Origin: an uncultured Labedella sp.
GTDB taxonomy: Bacteria > Actinomycetota > Actinomycetes > Actinomycetales > Microbacteriaceae
Assembly (NCBI GenBank): GCA_934636065.1
Contig: CAKTZW010000086.1
Coordinates: forward strand, 1 to 7,400
Length of the DNA: 7,400 nucleotides
Direction: 5' to 3'
Shown here: positions 1 through 5,831 of the stretch, piece by piece
Layout of the letters: every line of letters begins with the position of its first letter
Numbering within the stretch: position 1 is the first letter of the stretch
Position numbers and translations under genes: made by a program
The notes under the pieces: model-generated
Seen by the model: only the letters and a program-made list of their open reading frames with translations
What the model was told of the DNA's origin: nothing
Database searches by the model: none

Positions 1-579
1 GCCAAGCGCATGGTCGGGCGCCGCACGTACGGCGGCAACAACACCTACATCCCGATCAAGGTCAACATGGCGGGCGTCGTGCCGGTCATCTTCGCCTCGT
101 CGCTGCTGTACCTGCCGGCGCTCATCGCGCAGTTCAACCAGCCGGCCGCCGGCCAGGAGCCCGCTGCCTGGGTCGTGTGGGTGACCAACTACCTCACGCA
201 GGGCGACCACCCGCTCTACATGGCGCTCTACTTCCTCCTGATCGTCGGCTTCACGTACTTCTACGTCGCGATCACCTTCAACCCCGAAGAGGTCGCTGAC
301 AACATGAAGAAGTACGGCGGCTTCATCCCGGGCATCCGCGCCGGACGCCCGACCGCCGAGTACCTCGACTACGTCCTCACGCGTGTGACGCTCCCGGGTT
401 CGATCTACCTCGGCCTCGTGGCGCTCATCCCGCTCGTCGCCCTCGCCCTCGTGGGCGCCAACCAGAACTTCCCGTTCGGCGGCGCCTCGATCCTCATCAT
501 CGTGGGCGTCGGTCTCGAGACCGTGAAGCAGATCGACTCGCAACTCCAGCAGCGCCACTACGAGGGGCTCCTCCGGTGA
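1..579 (+). CDS. secY: Protein translocase subunit SecY, C-terminal part (5' end outside window)
   Basis: SecY is the channel subunit of the SecYEG translocon in the cytoplasmic membrane and passes unfolded preproteins outward. Only the last 192 residues are here, less than half of the usual ~430-440. The reading frame is already open at base 1, so the first internal ATG (base 10) is not the start. Visible are [20 protein letters not shown] (window residues 7-25) and hydrophobic segments at about 21-45, 72-92, 129-152 and 158-174, which fit TM7-TM10. Between TM8 and TM9 is the cytosolic loop [26 protein letters not shown]; its Arg (window residue 113) matches the conserved SecA/ribosome-contact Arg of this loop (E. 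coli R357). The tail [11 protein letters not shown] is the usual short cytosolic C-terminus. The stop overlaps the adk start by 4 nt, so the two are translationally coupled. No damage is seen. Confidence 0.97.
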   Translation, partial: AKRMVGRRTYGGNNTYIPIKVNMAGVVPVIFASSLLYLPALIAQFNQPAAGQEPAAWVVWVTNYLTQGDHPLYMALYFLLIVGFTYFYVAITFNPEEVADNMKKYGGFIPGIRAGRPTAEYLDYVLTRVTLPGSIYLGLVALIPLVALALVGANQNFPFGGASILIIVGVGLETVKQIDSQLQQRHYEGLLR

Positions 580-1196
580 CGGGCGCCGGCGGCGCCGGAT
601 CGCGACTGCTCATCGTCGGCCCTCCCGGGGCCGGCAAGGGCACGCAGGCGAAGCTCATCGCGAGCACCTTCGGCATCCCGGCGATCTCGACGGGCGACAT
701 CTTCCGCGACAACATCAAGAACGGCACCGACCTCGGCAAGCAGGTCCAGTCGATCGTCTCGACCGGTTCCTACGTCCCGGACTCGCTCACCAACGAGATC
801 GTGCGCGATCGGCTGCTGCAGGAGGACGCCGTGTCCGGGTTCCTGCTCGACGGCTATCCCCGCACGACCGAGCAGGTGGCCGAGCTCGATCGCATCCTCG
901 ACGAGAGCGGAGCGTCGCTCGACGCGGTGGTGCTCCTCGTCGCCGACACGGACGCGGTCGTGGAGCGACTCCTCAAGCGCGCCGTCGAGCAGGGTCGCGA
1001 GGACGACACCGAAGAGGTCATCCGGCACCGCCAGGACGTGTACCACGAGCAGACGGAGCCCGTCATCGCGCTCTACCGCGAGCGAGGGCTCGTGGCGGAG
1101 GTCGACGGCCTCGGCAGCGTCGACGAGGTCGCGGCGCGCGTCACCGCGGCCCTCGCCGAGCGGGGCATCGTGCCCGCCGGCGTCGACCGGGTCTGA
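576..1196 (+). CDS. adk: Adenylate kinase, short-LID type
   Basis: Adenylate kinase catalyses ATP + AMP <-> 2 ADP in the cytosol. The 206-residue product has the P-loop GPPGAGKGT (residues 15-23, Lys21), the AMP-site segment STGDIFR (38-44, Asp41, Arg44), the FLLDGYPRT motif (89-97, Arg96) and the late arginines in [11 protein letters not shown] (Arg150, Arg152). Between about residues 136 and 145 the long LID domain of E. coli Adk (~38 residues) is replaced by a short loop, as in the short bacterial variants common in Actinobacteria; no zinc-binding cysteines are present. The start is GTG at 576, inside the secY stop (GTGA overlap). A GAGGGG Shine-Dalgarno at 562-567 lies 8 nt upstream, and no other ATG, GTG or TTG occurs before the P-loop. 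As a result the protein carries an unusual Gly/Ala-rich leader (TGAGGAGS) before the first beta strand. Linkage to secY and map is typical. Confidence 0.97.
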   Translation: MTGAGGAGSRLLIVGPPGAGKGTQAKLIASTFGIPAISTGDIFRDNIKNGTDLGKQVQSIVSTGSYVPDSLTNEIVRDRLLQEDAVSGFLLDGYPRTTEQVAELDRILDESGASLDAVVLLVADTDAVVERLLKRAVEQGREDDTEEVIRHRQDVYHEQTEPVIALYRERGLVAEVDGLGSVDEVAARVTAALAERGIVPAGVDRV

Positions 1197-1201
1197 ACGC
1201 G

Positions 1202-2029
1202 GTGTTCCGCAAGTCGATCTACAAGACCCCGGCCCAGCTCCGCCTCATGCTCGAGGCCGGTCGGCTTACTGAGGCGGCTCTCGTCGCCGTCCGCGCCGCC
1301 ATCCGCCCGGGCGTGACGACGCTCGAGCTCGACGCGATCGCCGAGCGCGTCATCCGCGAGGGCGGCGGGCGCCCGAACTTCCAGCTCGTGCCCGGCTACA
1401 GCCACACGATCTGCGCGTCGGTGAACGCCGACGTCGTGCACGGCATCCCGAACGATCGGCCGCTCGAACCCGGTGACATCGTCTCCATCGACTGCGGTGC
1501 CGACGTCTCCGGCTGGAACGGGGACTCCGCCTTCACCGTCGTGCTCGAGGATCCGACGCGCGCCGACGTCGTCGCCGAGCGCCGGACGCTCTCGGAGGTC
1601 ACCGAGGCGTCCCTCTGGGCCGGGATCGCACGACTGTCGCGGGCGAAGAGCCTCAACGAGGTCGGCGACGCCGTCCAGGGGTCGATCGAGCGCCGCGGCG
1701 ACTACGGGATCCTCACCGACTACATCGGACACGGCATCGGCCGATCGATGCACGAGGCCCCTCCCGTGTTCAACTATCGCGTCGCACCCAAGGGCCCGGA
1801 CGTGAAGCCCGGTCTCGCCGTCGCGATCGAGCCGATGGTCGTCGCCGGCAGTCCCGAGACCTTCGTGCAGGACGACGACTGGACGGTGACGACGGTGGAC
1901 GGCGGCATGGCCTCGCACTGGGAGCACAGCGTCGCCGTGCACGCGGACGGGGTCTGGGTGCTCACGGCCGGCGACGGCGGAGCAGCCGGGCTCGCGTCGT
2001 TCGGCGTCGTCCCGACTCCCATCCCCTGA
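1202..2029 (+). CDS. map: Methionine aminopeptidase, type I
   Basis: This cytosolic metalloenzyme removes the initiator methionine from nascent proteins after deformylation. The 275-residue product has the pita-bread peptidase fold signature. The metal ligands are Asp97 (SIDCGA), Asp108 (WNGDSA), His177 (YIGHGIG), Glu210 (AIEPM) and Glu241 (HWEHSV), with the substrate-site histidines His80 (VVHGIP) and His184 (SMHEAP). These positions run almost parallel to E. coli MetAP (H79, D97, D108, H171, H178, E204, E235), so the enzyme should be active. There is no N-terminal zinc-finger or SH3-binding extension, and no type II insert. The GTG start is 5 nt after the adk stop, with no convincing Shine-Dalgarno, so translation probably depends on reinitiation from adk. 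The last ~20 residues beyond the catalytic core are poorly conserved in character. infA, which often follows map in this operon, is not the next gene here. Confidence 0.96.
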   Translation: MFRKSIYKTPAQLRLMLEAGRLTEAALVAVRAAIRPGVTTLELDAIAERVIREGGGRPNFQLVPGYSHTICASVNADVVHGIPNDRPLEPGDIVSIDCGADVSGWNGDSAFTVVLEDPTRADVVAERRTLSEVTEASLWAGIARLSRAKSLNEVGDAVQGSIERRGDYGILTDYIGHGIGRSMHEAPPVFNYRVAPKGPDVKPGLAVAIEPMVVAGSPETFVQDDDWTVTTVDGGMASHWEHSVAVHADGVWVLTAGDGGAAGLASFGVVPTPIP

Positions 2030-2037
2030 CCCGGCGG

Positions 2038-2050
2038 TAGGGTCGGAGCA
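2038..2050 (+). promoter_or_regulatory. Probable leaderless promoter (-10 box) for the class IV aminotransferase gene
   Basis: TAGGGT at 2038-2043 fits the actinobacterial -10 consensus TANNNT. It ends exactly 6 nt before the ATG at 2050, so transcription would begin at or next to the A of the start codon and give a leaderless mRNA. In agreement, the only purine-rich stretch (GGAG, 2045-2048) is 1 nt from the ATG, too close to act as a ribosome binding site. No clear -35 hexamer is seen; it would fall in the last codons of map. The arrangement is inferred from spacing alone. Confidence 0.55.
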
Positions 2051-2946
2051 TGCCGACCGCCTCATCGCCCCGCGTCTTCTTCCTCTCCCCGTTCCCCGCG
2101 TCCGCCGCTCCGTCGGAGGAGGACATCGCCGCATCGGTTCGCGAGGACGACGCGTCGTCGCCGACCCTGAGCGTCCTCGACCTCGGCGCCTCGCGCGGGG
2201 ACGGGATCTTCGAGACCCTCGGCGTCATCGACGGGGTCGCGCACGGCGTCGAGGAGCACCTCGCCCGCCTGGTTCGGTCGGCGGCCATGCTCGACCTGCC
2301 CGAGCCCCACGTCGGGCAGTGGCGTGCCGCGATCGCGCGGGCCGTCGCGTCGCTCCCGTCGACCGGGCAGGGATCGCTCAAGGTCGTGCTGACGCGTGGT
2401 GTGGAGGGGACGGGCGTAGCGACGGCGTGGATCACGGCGCGCGCCGCCACCTCGGACTTCGCCGAGCGCCGTGAGGGCATCCGGGTCGTGACGCTCGACC
2501 GCGGTTTCCCGCTCGACGTCGCCGAGCGGGCTCCGTGGCTGCTCGCCGGCGCCAAGACGCTCTCGTACGCGATCAACATGGCCGCACTCCGCGAGGCGAA
2601 GCGCCGGGGGGCTGACGACGCGTTGTTCATCTCCTCCGACGGTTTCGCCCTCGAAGGTCCGACCTCGAGCCTCCTCGTCCGCTTCGGCGACACGATCGTG
2701 ACGCCGTCGACGGACGGGGGCATCCTGCCCGGGACGACGCAAGCAGCGATCTACGCCTGGCTCGAGGGGGAGGGCTACCGCGCCGAGTACGAGACCCTGC
2801 GCGCGGAGCGTCTCCGCGACGCGGACGCCGCGTGGTTCGTCTCGAGCGTGCGGCTCGCCGCACCGGTGACGGCGATCGACGACCGCGAGCTCGAGATCGA
2901 CGTCGATCTCACGGCGGGCATGAACGCGATGCTCCTCGGGCGCTGA
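2050..2946 (+). CDS. Class IV PLP-dependent aminotransferase, probable aminodeoxychorismate lyase (PabC-like)
   Basis: The fold-type IV PLP family includes aminodeoxychorismate lyase (4-amino-4-deoxychorismate -> p-aminobenzoate + pyruvate, folate pathway), branched-chain aminotransferases and D-amino-acid transaminases. The 298-residue product shows LSVLDLGASRGDGIFETL (about 40-57), the HLARLVRSAAML segment (70-81), the expected PLP lysine Lys169 in AGAKTLSYAINM, Glu202 in FALEGPTSSLLV, the phosphate-binding turn GGILPGTT (223-230) and a C-terminal SSVRLAAPVTAID (265-277). The overall pattern resembles actinobacterial proteins usually called aminodeoxychorismate lyase, but no residue seen here settles substrate choice, so a D-amino-acid or other class IV transaminase remains possible. 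An N-terminal stretch of ~38 residues precedes the first conserved motif. The gene lies 20 nt after map and appears to have its own leaderless promoter. It converges with the PTS regulator gene, 7 nt between the stops. Confidence 0.85.
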   Translation: MPTASSPRVFFLSPFPASAAPSEEDIAASVREDDASSPTLSVLDLGASRGDGIFETLGVIDGVAHGVEEHLARLVRSAAMLDLPEPHVGQWRAAIARAVASLPSTGQGSLKVVLTRGVEGTGVATAWITARAATSDFAERREGIRVVTLDRGFPLDVAERAPWLLAGAKTLSYAINMAALREAKRRGADDALFISSDGFALEGPTSSLLVRFGDTIVTPSTDGGILPGTTQAAIYAWLEGEGYRAEYETLRAERLRDADAAWFVSSVRLAAPVTAIDDRELEIDVDLTAGMNAMLLGR

Positions 2947-2954
2947 TCGCGCCC
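2938..2954. terminator. GC hairpin across two convergent stop codons; possible bidirectional terminator
   Basis: GGGCGC (2938-2943) pairs perfectly with GCGCCC (2949-2954) around a 5-nt loop TGATC. The loop holds the lyase stop TGA, and the right arm runs into the TAG stop of the opposing regulator gene. There is no T-run on either side, so it would be a non-canonical terminator of the kind proposed for high-GC bacteria. With only 7 nt between the convergent genes, it is the best local candidate for ending both transcripts. Confidence 0.35.
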
Positions 2955-4885
2955 TACGAGTCCATCGTGTGGACGAGCTCGTCGATGAACGAGCGGAAGT
3001 CCCGGGAACCGCGCACGATGCGCTGGACGTCCTCCCGGACCGAGAAGACCTCGACGATCTGATCGAACACCGGCTGGAAGCGCGCGCGTCCGTCGGCGCT
3101 GAAGGCGATGAGGGCCACGACGTTCACGCGCGCGTCACCCCACGGGACGCTGTGCTCGTTGACGGCGATCGCGATGGCCGTGCGGCTCGCCGACATCGCC
3201 ATCGCGTGCGGCACGGCGAGCGCGTCGGTGAACGCGGTGGAGGACATCCGCTCGCGTTCGATGACGCCGTCGAGGTAGTCCTCGTCGATGGCGCCGTCGG
3301 CGATCATGAGTTCGCCGAGCGCGCGGATCATCGCCTCCTCGTCGCTCGCCTCCTGGTTGCGGAGGAAGAGGGCCGGCGAGAAGTACTCGAGCAGCTCGGC
3401 CGCGATCGCGGAGCGCCGTCGGCTGCGTCGCAGTCGTGCGACCGAGCGGCGCACCCTGTCGGCGTCGTTGTCGCCGAAGAAGGGACCGACCACGACGACG
3501 CCCTCCGTCGGGACGGGAGGATCGATCGTCGAGAGGACGAGGTCGACGCCGAGCGACGACCACGGCACGTCGGACCGCGTGACGACGCGTTCGACCCGGA
3601 CGACGTCGCCGACCGACGCGAGGATGCGCGCCTGCAGCACGCTGTGGAGGTCGTAGTAGTTGGGGCAGACGAGGACGACGGGCTCGAGGTCCTCTCGACG
3701 GGCCTCCTGCTGCAGGTGGGCGCCGACGTGCATGGCGATGTACGCGATCTCGTCGTCGTCGATCTCGACACCGCTCACGTCGCGCAGCTCCCGCGCGATG
3801 AAGACCGCCAGCTCGTAGATCATGGGATACGACGTCTTGATCGATCGCGTGAGCGGGTTCCGCGAGAAGGACCGGTCGCTCGCCCGCGCGAGGAGGTTGT
3901 GCACGTGGAGCGCGAGGCGCGTGATGAAGTCCTCGTCCGAGAGATCGACGGCGTACTCGGCACCCGCCCGCCGGGTGATGCGACGGACGCGCTCGAGGTC
4001 GTCGTCGGCGAGATAGCGCCGTCGCGTGTCCTCCCCGGCGATCGCGTGGGCCGCGGGCGCGACGGCCCGCGTCGACAACAGGTAGCCGAGGTACTCGGCG
4101 TCGCCACGACCGAGCGCGACGCCGAAGTGCTCGGTCACGAGTCGATCGAGCAGGGCGGGGAACTCGTCGCCGTCGACCGTCTCCGACCGGTTCGGTCTCT
4201 CGTCGTCCGGGACCCTCTTGTCGTGCGTCACCCGGTCGACGGCGATGGCGATGTGCAGGAGAACGTTGTCCGTGCCGTAGTCGTTCACGTCGTAGCCGCG
4301 AATCTCGAGCTCGTGGAGCAGCGCCGTCTTGAACGCGCTGAGGCTCTCGGAGGCGAACGCGCGCTCGACCGCATCGAGATCGATCCGAGCCTGCGCCGTC
4401 TCGTCCCGGAACAGCCGACTGATGAGTCGGCGCCTGTCGCGCTCCGCCCCGGAGAGCGAGACCGTCGAGCCGGTCCGGGCGATCTGCAGCTCGAGCTCTC
4501 CGACGATGGGCCGGAGCTTCGCGAGATCCGCCTCCACTGTCGACTCGCTCACGCGGAGGCGTTCGGAGAGCTCGAAGACGTCGACGCCCTCCGACGCGGC
4601 CAGCAGCTCGCGGATGATGCGGGTGCTGCGTTCGCGCGGCGTGTCCGTCGTCGCGATCCGCCGCTCGAGGCTGCGGAACCGCGCATACGCCTCCTCGTCG
4701 AGACGGTACCCGGCCGGTCCCGAGATGACGAGGTCGTGAGCCCCCGGGCGGGACCGCAACCGCGAGAGGTAGGTGCGGACGCTTCGCGGAGTGACCCCGA
4801 GCGCGTCGGCGAGCTCGGAGGCGGTGACCGTGCCGGAGGCGCGCGCGAGGTGCGTGAGGATCCGGTCCTGCCTCTCGCGGGTCAC
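2954..4885 (-). CDS. PRD-containing transcriptional activator with EIIB-like and EIIA domains (MtlR/LicR type)
   Basis: Proteins of this type activate PTS sugar operons and are controlled by phosphorylation. Numbering the 643 residues from the GTG at 4885, domains in order are: a first winged HTH (about 4-45), a second HTH (86-125), PRD1 (~180-290, His211 in VLLHIAIAVDR), PRD2 (~295-395, His327 in LALHVHNLLAR and His386 in EIAYIAMHVGAH), an EIIB(Gat)-like domain (~400-490, Cys407 in VVLVCPNYYD), and a type-2 EIIA domain of the mannitol/fructose class (~495-643, His560 in ALAVPHA). There is no N-terminal RNA-binding CAT domain, so it should bind DNA rather than act as a BglG-style antiterminator. 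The start is chosen because GAGGAG lies 5 nt upstream of GTG. An ATG at 4942 would add 19 residues but has only a GGAG abutting it. PRD1 seems to lack its second histidine, and the loop after Cys407 lacks the usual GxGTS. It is divergent from the EIIB-ptsH-ptsI genes, its probable partners. The sugar is unknown. Confidence 0.9.
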   Translation of the reverse strand: MTRERQDRILTHLARASGTVTASELADALGVTPRSVRTYLSRLRSRPGAHDLVISGPAGYRLDEEAYARFRSLERRIATTDTPRERSTRIIRELLAASEGVDVFELSERLRVSESTVEADLAKLRPIVGELELQIARTGSTVSLSGAERDRRRLISRLFRDETAQARIDLDAVERAFASESLSAFKTALLHELEIRGYDVNDYGTDNVLLHIAIAVDRVTHDKRVPDDERPNRSETVDGDEFPALLDRLVTEHFGVALGRGDAEYLGYLLSTRAVAPAAHAIAGEDTRRRYLADDDLERVRRITRRAGAEYAVDLSDEDFITRLALHVHNLLARASDRSFSRNPLTRSIKTSYPMIYELAVFIARELRDVSGVEIDDDEIAYIAMHVGAHLQQEARREDLEPVVLVCPNYYDLHSVLQARILASVGDVVRVERVVTRSDVPWSSLGVDLVLSTIDPPVPTEGVVVVGPFFGDNDADRVRRSVARLRRSRRRSAIAAELLEYFSPALFLRNQEASDEEAMIRALGELMIADGAIDEDYLDGVIERERMSSTAFTDALAVPHAMAMSASRTAIAIAVNEHSVPWGDARVNVVALIAFSADGRARFQPVFDQIVEVFSVREDVQRIVRGSRDFRSFIDELVHTMDS

Positions 4886-4890
4886 TCCTG

Positions 4891-4896
4891 CTCCTC
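4891..4896 (-). promoter_or_regulatory. Ribosome binding site deciding the GTG start of the PRD regulator
   Basis: Read on the - strand this is GAGGAG, 5 nt before the GTG at 4885-4883. It is the only well-spaced Shine-Dalgarno near the N-terminal HTH and favours GTG over the upstream in-frame ATG (4942-4940). Confidence 0.75.
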
Positions 4897-4948
4897 GTGG
4901 TCGTGTGCGGTCGTGCGGCGGCGCACCCGTCGAGTCAATCATCTCCGA

Positions 4949-4974
4949 CGATGCCCGGTACGGGGGTCGCATCG
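4949..4974. repeat. Bulged inverted repeat in the divergent region, candidate operator
   Basis: CGATG (4949-4953) pairs with CATCG (4970-4974). The inner CCCG (4954-4957) pairs with CGGG (4961-4964) around a 3-nt loop, leaving a 5-nt bulge on the right side. It lies 64-89 bp upstream of the regulator GTG, close to the middle of the divergent region, where an activator or autorepressor site would be expected. Function is inferred from position only. Confidence 0.3.
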
Positions 4975-4986
4975 CGCGCGGCGGGT

Positions 4987-5005
4987 CTTCCGCCCCCCGC
5001 GGAAG
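4987..5005. repeat. Perfect 7-bp inverted repeat with C5 spacer, candidate operator or leader hairpin
   Basis: CTTCCGC (4987-4993) and GCGGAAG (4999-5005) are exact inverted copies separated by CCCCC. GCGGG (4981-4985) could instead pair with CCCGC (4996-5000), giving a mutually exclusive structure. The repeat ends 99 bp before the EIIB ATG. It could be a dyad operator for the PRD activator or, if transcribed, a hairpin in the EIIB leader. No T-run follows, so a simple terminator is unlikely. Confidence 0.4.
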
Positions 5006-5104
5006 GATCCCTGGTGGCGGCGGAGCGCACGAGGGACGAGACTCGGGATTGCGTGGGAGGAATACGCCACGAGAACCACGGAGAGAAAGCGCAGGGGCGG
5101 ATCG

Positions 5105-5422
5105 ATGGAGATCCTCGTAGTGTGCGGTGCGGGTGCGTCCTCGACGTTCGTCGCCCTTCGTCTCCGGCGCGCGGCCGCCGCCCGCGGGCTCGACGTCACG
5201 GCCAGGGCCGGCTCCCTCGAGCTGCTCACCTCGTCGCTCCCCGGCGCCGACCTCGTCCTGATCGGTCCGCACCTCGGGCAGCAGTTCGAGGCCATCAGCG
5301 CGGCCGTGCGCTCCGTCGACGAGCGCATCGCCGTCGCCCTCCTCCCGTCGTCCGCCGTCGCATCCCAGGACGGCGACCTCGCGCTCCAGACCGCCCTCGA
5401 CGCCGCCGGGGTGGGATCATGA
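5105..5422 (+). CDS. PTS EIIB subunit, lactose/cellobiose-type, free-standing
   Basis: EIIB proteins take a phosphoryl group from EIIA onto a cysteine and pass it to the incoming sugar bound by EIIC. The 105-residue product matches the family's usual ~100 residues. It begins with beta strand MEILVVC, nucleophile Cys7 and the phosphate loop GAGASST (8-14), where many family members have GMSTS. Then follow an amphipathic helix rich in Arg/Ala (15-26) and the GADLVLIGPHLGQQFE segment (51-66), matching the typical ADvvLlGPqv pattern. The ATG is preceded by AGGGG (5093-5097) at 7 nt. It is the first gene of the + strand PTS cluster and divergent from the regulator, whose C-terminal EIIA is the only EIIA in sight and could be its donor. 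No EIIC gene follows. A purely regulatory role is possible, as is service to a permease encoded elsewhere. Confidence 0.87.
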   Translation: MEILVVCGAGASSTFVALRLRRAAAARGLDVTARAGSLELLTSSLPGADLVLIGPHLGQQFEAISAAVRSVDERIAVALLPSSAVASQDGDLALQTALDAAGVGS

Positions 5423-5424
5423 TC
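5415..5424. repeat. 10-bp perfect palindrome over the EIIB stop codon
   Basis: GATCATGATC is a perfect palindrome containing the TGA stop (5420-5422) of the EIIB gene. Its centre is 16 bp from the centre of the next palindrome (5430-5441). Either chance or part of a control site for ptsH. Confidence 0.3.
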
Positions 5425-5429
5425 GCCGA

Positions 5430-5441
5430 CGGGACGTCCCG
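5430..5441. promoter_or_regulatory. 12-bp perfect palindrome upstream of ptsH, candidate operator
   Basis: CGGGACGTCCCG is a perfect 12-bp palindrome in the 79-bp gap between EIIB and ptsH, 60 bp before the ptsH ATG. Perfect dyads of this length with an ACGT core are plausible sites for a dimeric repressor or activator. The same gap holds a small hairpin, CAGCC (5474-5478) with GGCTG (5486-5490), directly before the ptsH Shine-Dalgarno. No promoter hexamers were recognised near it. Confidence 0.35.
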
Positions 5442-5501
5442 CATCGCGGAGCGGACGGGCGGTCACGACGGAGCAGCCATCAGGCGGCTGAGGAGTGACC
5501 C

Positions 5502-5771
5502 ATGGTTACACGCACCGTTCGAATCGGATCGTCGCACGGACTGCACGCCCGCCCGGCGAAGCTGTTCACGCAGGCCGCTGCCGCAGCGCCGAACCCCGTC
5601 ACCATCGCCAAGGGCGACGGCAAGCCCGTCAACGCGGCGAGCATCCTCGGGGTCATCTCCCTCGGCGTCGAGTTCGGCGACTACGTCACACTCTCGTCCG
5701 ATGGCGACGGTGCCGACGCGACGCTCGACGAGCTCACGGAGCTCCTCGTCACGGACCACGACCAGGCGTGA
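5502..5771 (+). CDS. ptsH: Phosphocarrier protein HPr
   Basis: HPr is the small cytosolic carrier that takes phosphate from Enzyme I onto a histidine and passes it to EIIA domains and to PRDs of regulators. The 89-residue product has the active-site signature SHGLHARPA with His15 and Arg17 in the canonical places. The second signature, VNAASILGV, has Ser47 at the site corresponding to the regulatory Ser46 of Firmicutes HPr. Whether it is used depends on an HPr kinase, which is not in this window and is not usual in Actinobacteria. The length matches the family (85-90). The ATG follows AGGAG (5491-5495) with a 6-nt spacer, a strong ribosome binding site. The gene sits between EIIB and ptsI in one direction, so co-transcription with ptsI is likely; the expected partners are Enzyme I next door and the EIIA and PRDs of the divergent regulator. 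Confidence 0.96.
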   Translation: MVTRTVRIGSSHGLHARPAKLFTQAAAAAPNPVTIAKGDGKPVNAASILGVISLGVEFGDYVTLSSDGDGADATLDELTELLVTDHDQA

Positions 5772-5775
5772 TGCG

Positions 5776-5803
5776 GCGATGATCGTCGTCGCACGGATGA
5801 TCG
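5776..5803 (+). repeat. Hairpin and direct repeats in the ptsH-ptsI spacer
   Basis: The 60-nt spacer holds two copies of GATGATCG (5778-5785 and 5796-5803), 18 bp apart. The first lies in an RNA-hairpin-capable segment 5776-5792 (7-bp stem with one G-U pair, 3-nt loop). A third ATGATCG occurs at 5419-5425, after the EIIB stop. It could affect processing or relative expression of HPr and Enzyme I, or be chance in GATC-rich high-GC DNA. Confidence 0.25.
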
Positions 5804-5831
5804 AAACCGCCTCGCGAGAAGGAGACACCTC

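Larger units (their letters stand above)
4886..5104. promoter_or_regulatory. Divergent intergenic control region between the PRD regulator and EIIB genes
   Basis: These 219 bp must hold the start signals for both the regulator (-) and the EIIB-ptsH-ptsI genes (+). They contain two inverted-repeat structures (4949-4974 and 4987-5005, listed separately), a pair of GGTCGTG direct repeats exactly 10 bp apart (4899-4905 and 4909-4915), and, from about 5040, a more A-rich stretch before the EIIB gene. TTGCGT at 5049-5054 (+) and TTGACT at 4938-4933 (-) resemble -35 boxes, but neither is followed at 16-18 bp by a good -10, so no promoter is assigned. No convincing small gene was found. Confidence 0.5.

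Noticed and set aside
5049..5077. TTGCGT as a -35 box for the EIIB gene
   Set aside because: At the expected 16-18 bp downstream the sequence is near GAGAACC, with no TANNNT-like -10. The evidence is too weak to name a promoter.
2954..5104. BglG-style RNA antiterminator with a ribonucleic antiterminator site in the leader
   Set aside because: The regulator has two N-terminal DNA-binding HTH domains and no CAT RNA-binding domain, and the hairpins upstream of EIIB are not followed by a T-rich terminator.
4886..5272. Upstream extension of the regulator frame on the - strand to 5272, or a start at the ATG 4942-4940
   Set aside because: The extension overlaps the EIIB gene and is Pro/Arg-rich without domain content. 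The ATG at 4942 has a GGAG directly abutting it, too close to work, whereas the GTG at 4885 has GAGGAG at 5 nt and starts right before the HTH.
2969..5422. An 817-codon open frame on the + strand running antisense through the whole regulator gene and ending in the EIIB frame
   Set aside because: Its first ~700 residues are a low-complexity Asp/Arg/Val/Glu-rich mix typical of the complement of high-GC coding DNA, with no recognisable domain. The - strand frame carries clear HTH, PRD, EIIB and EIIA motifs. Only the last 105 residues, from the ATG at 5105, are a real gene.
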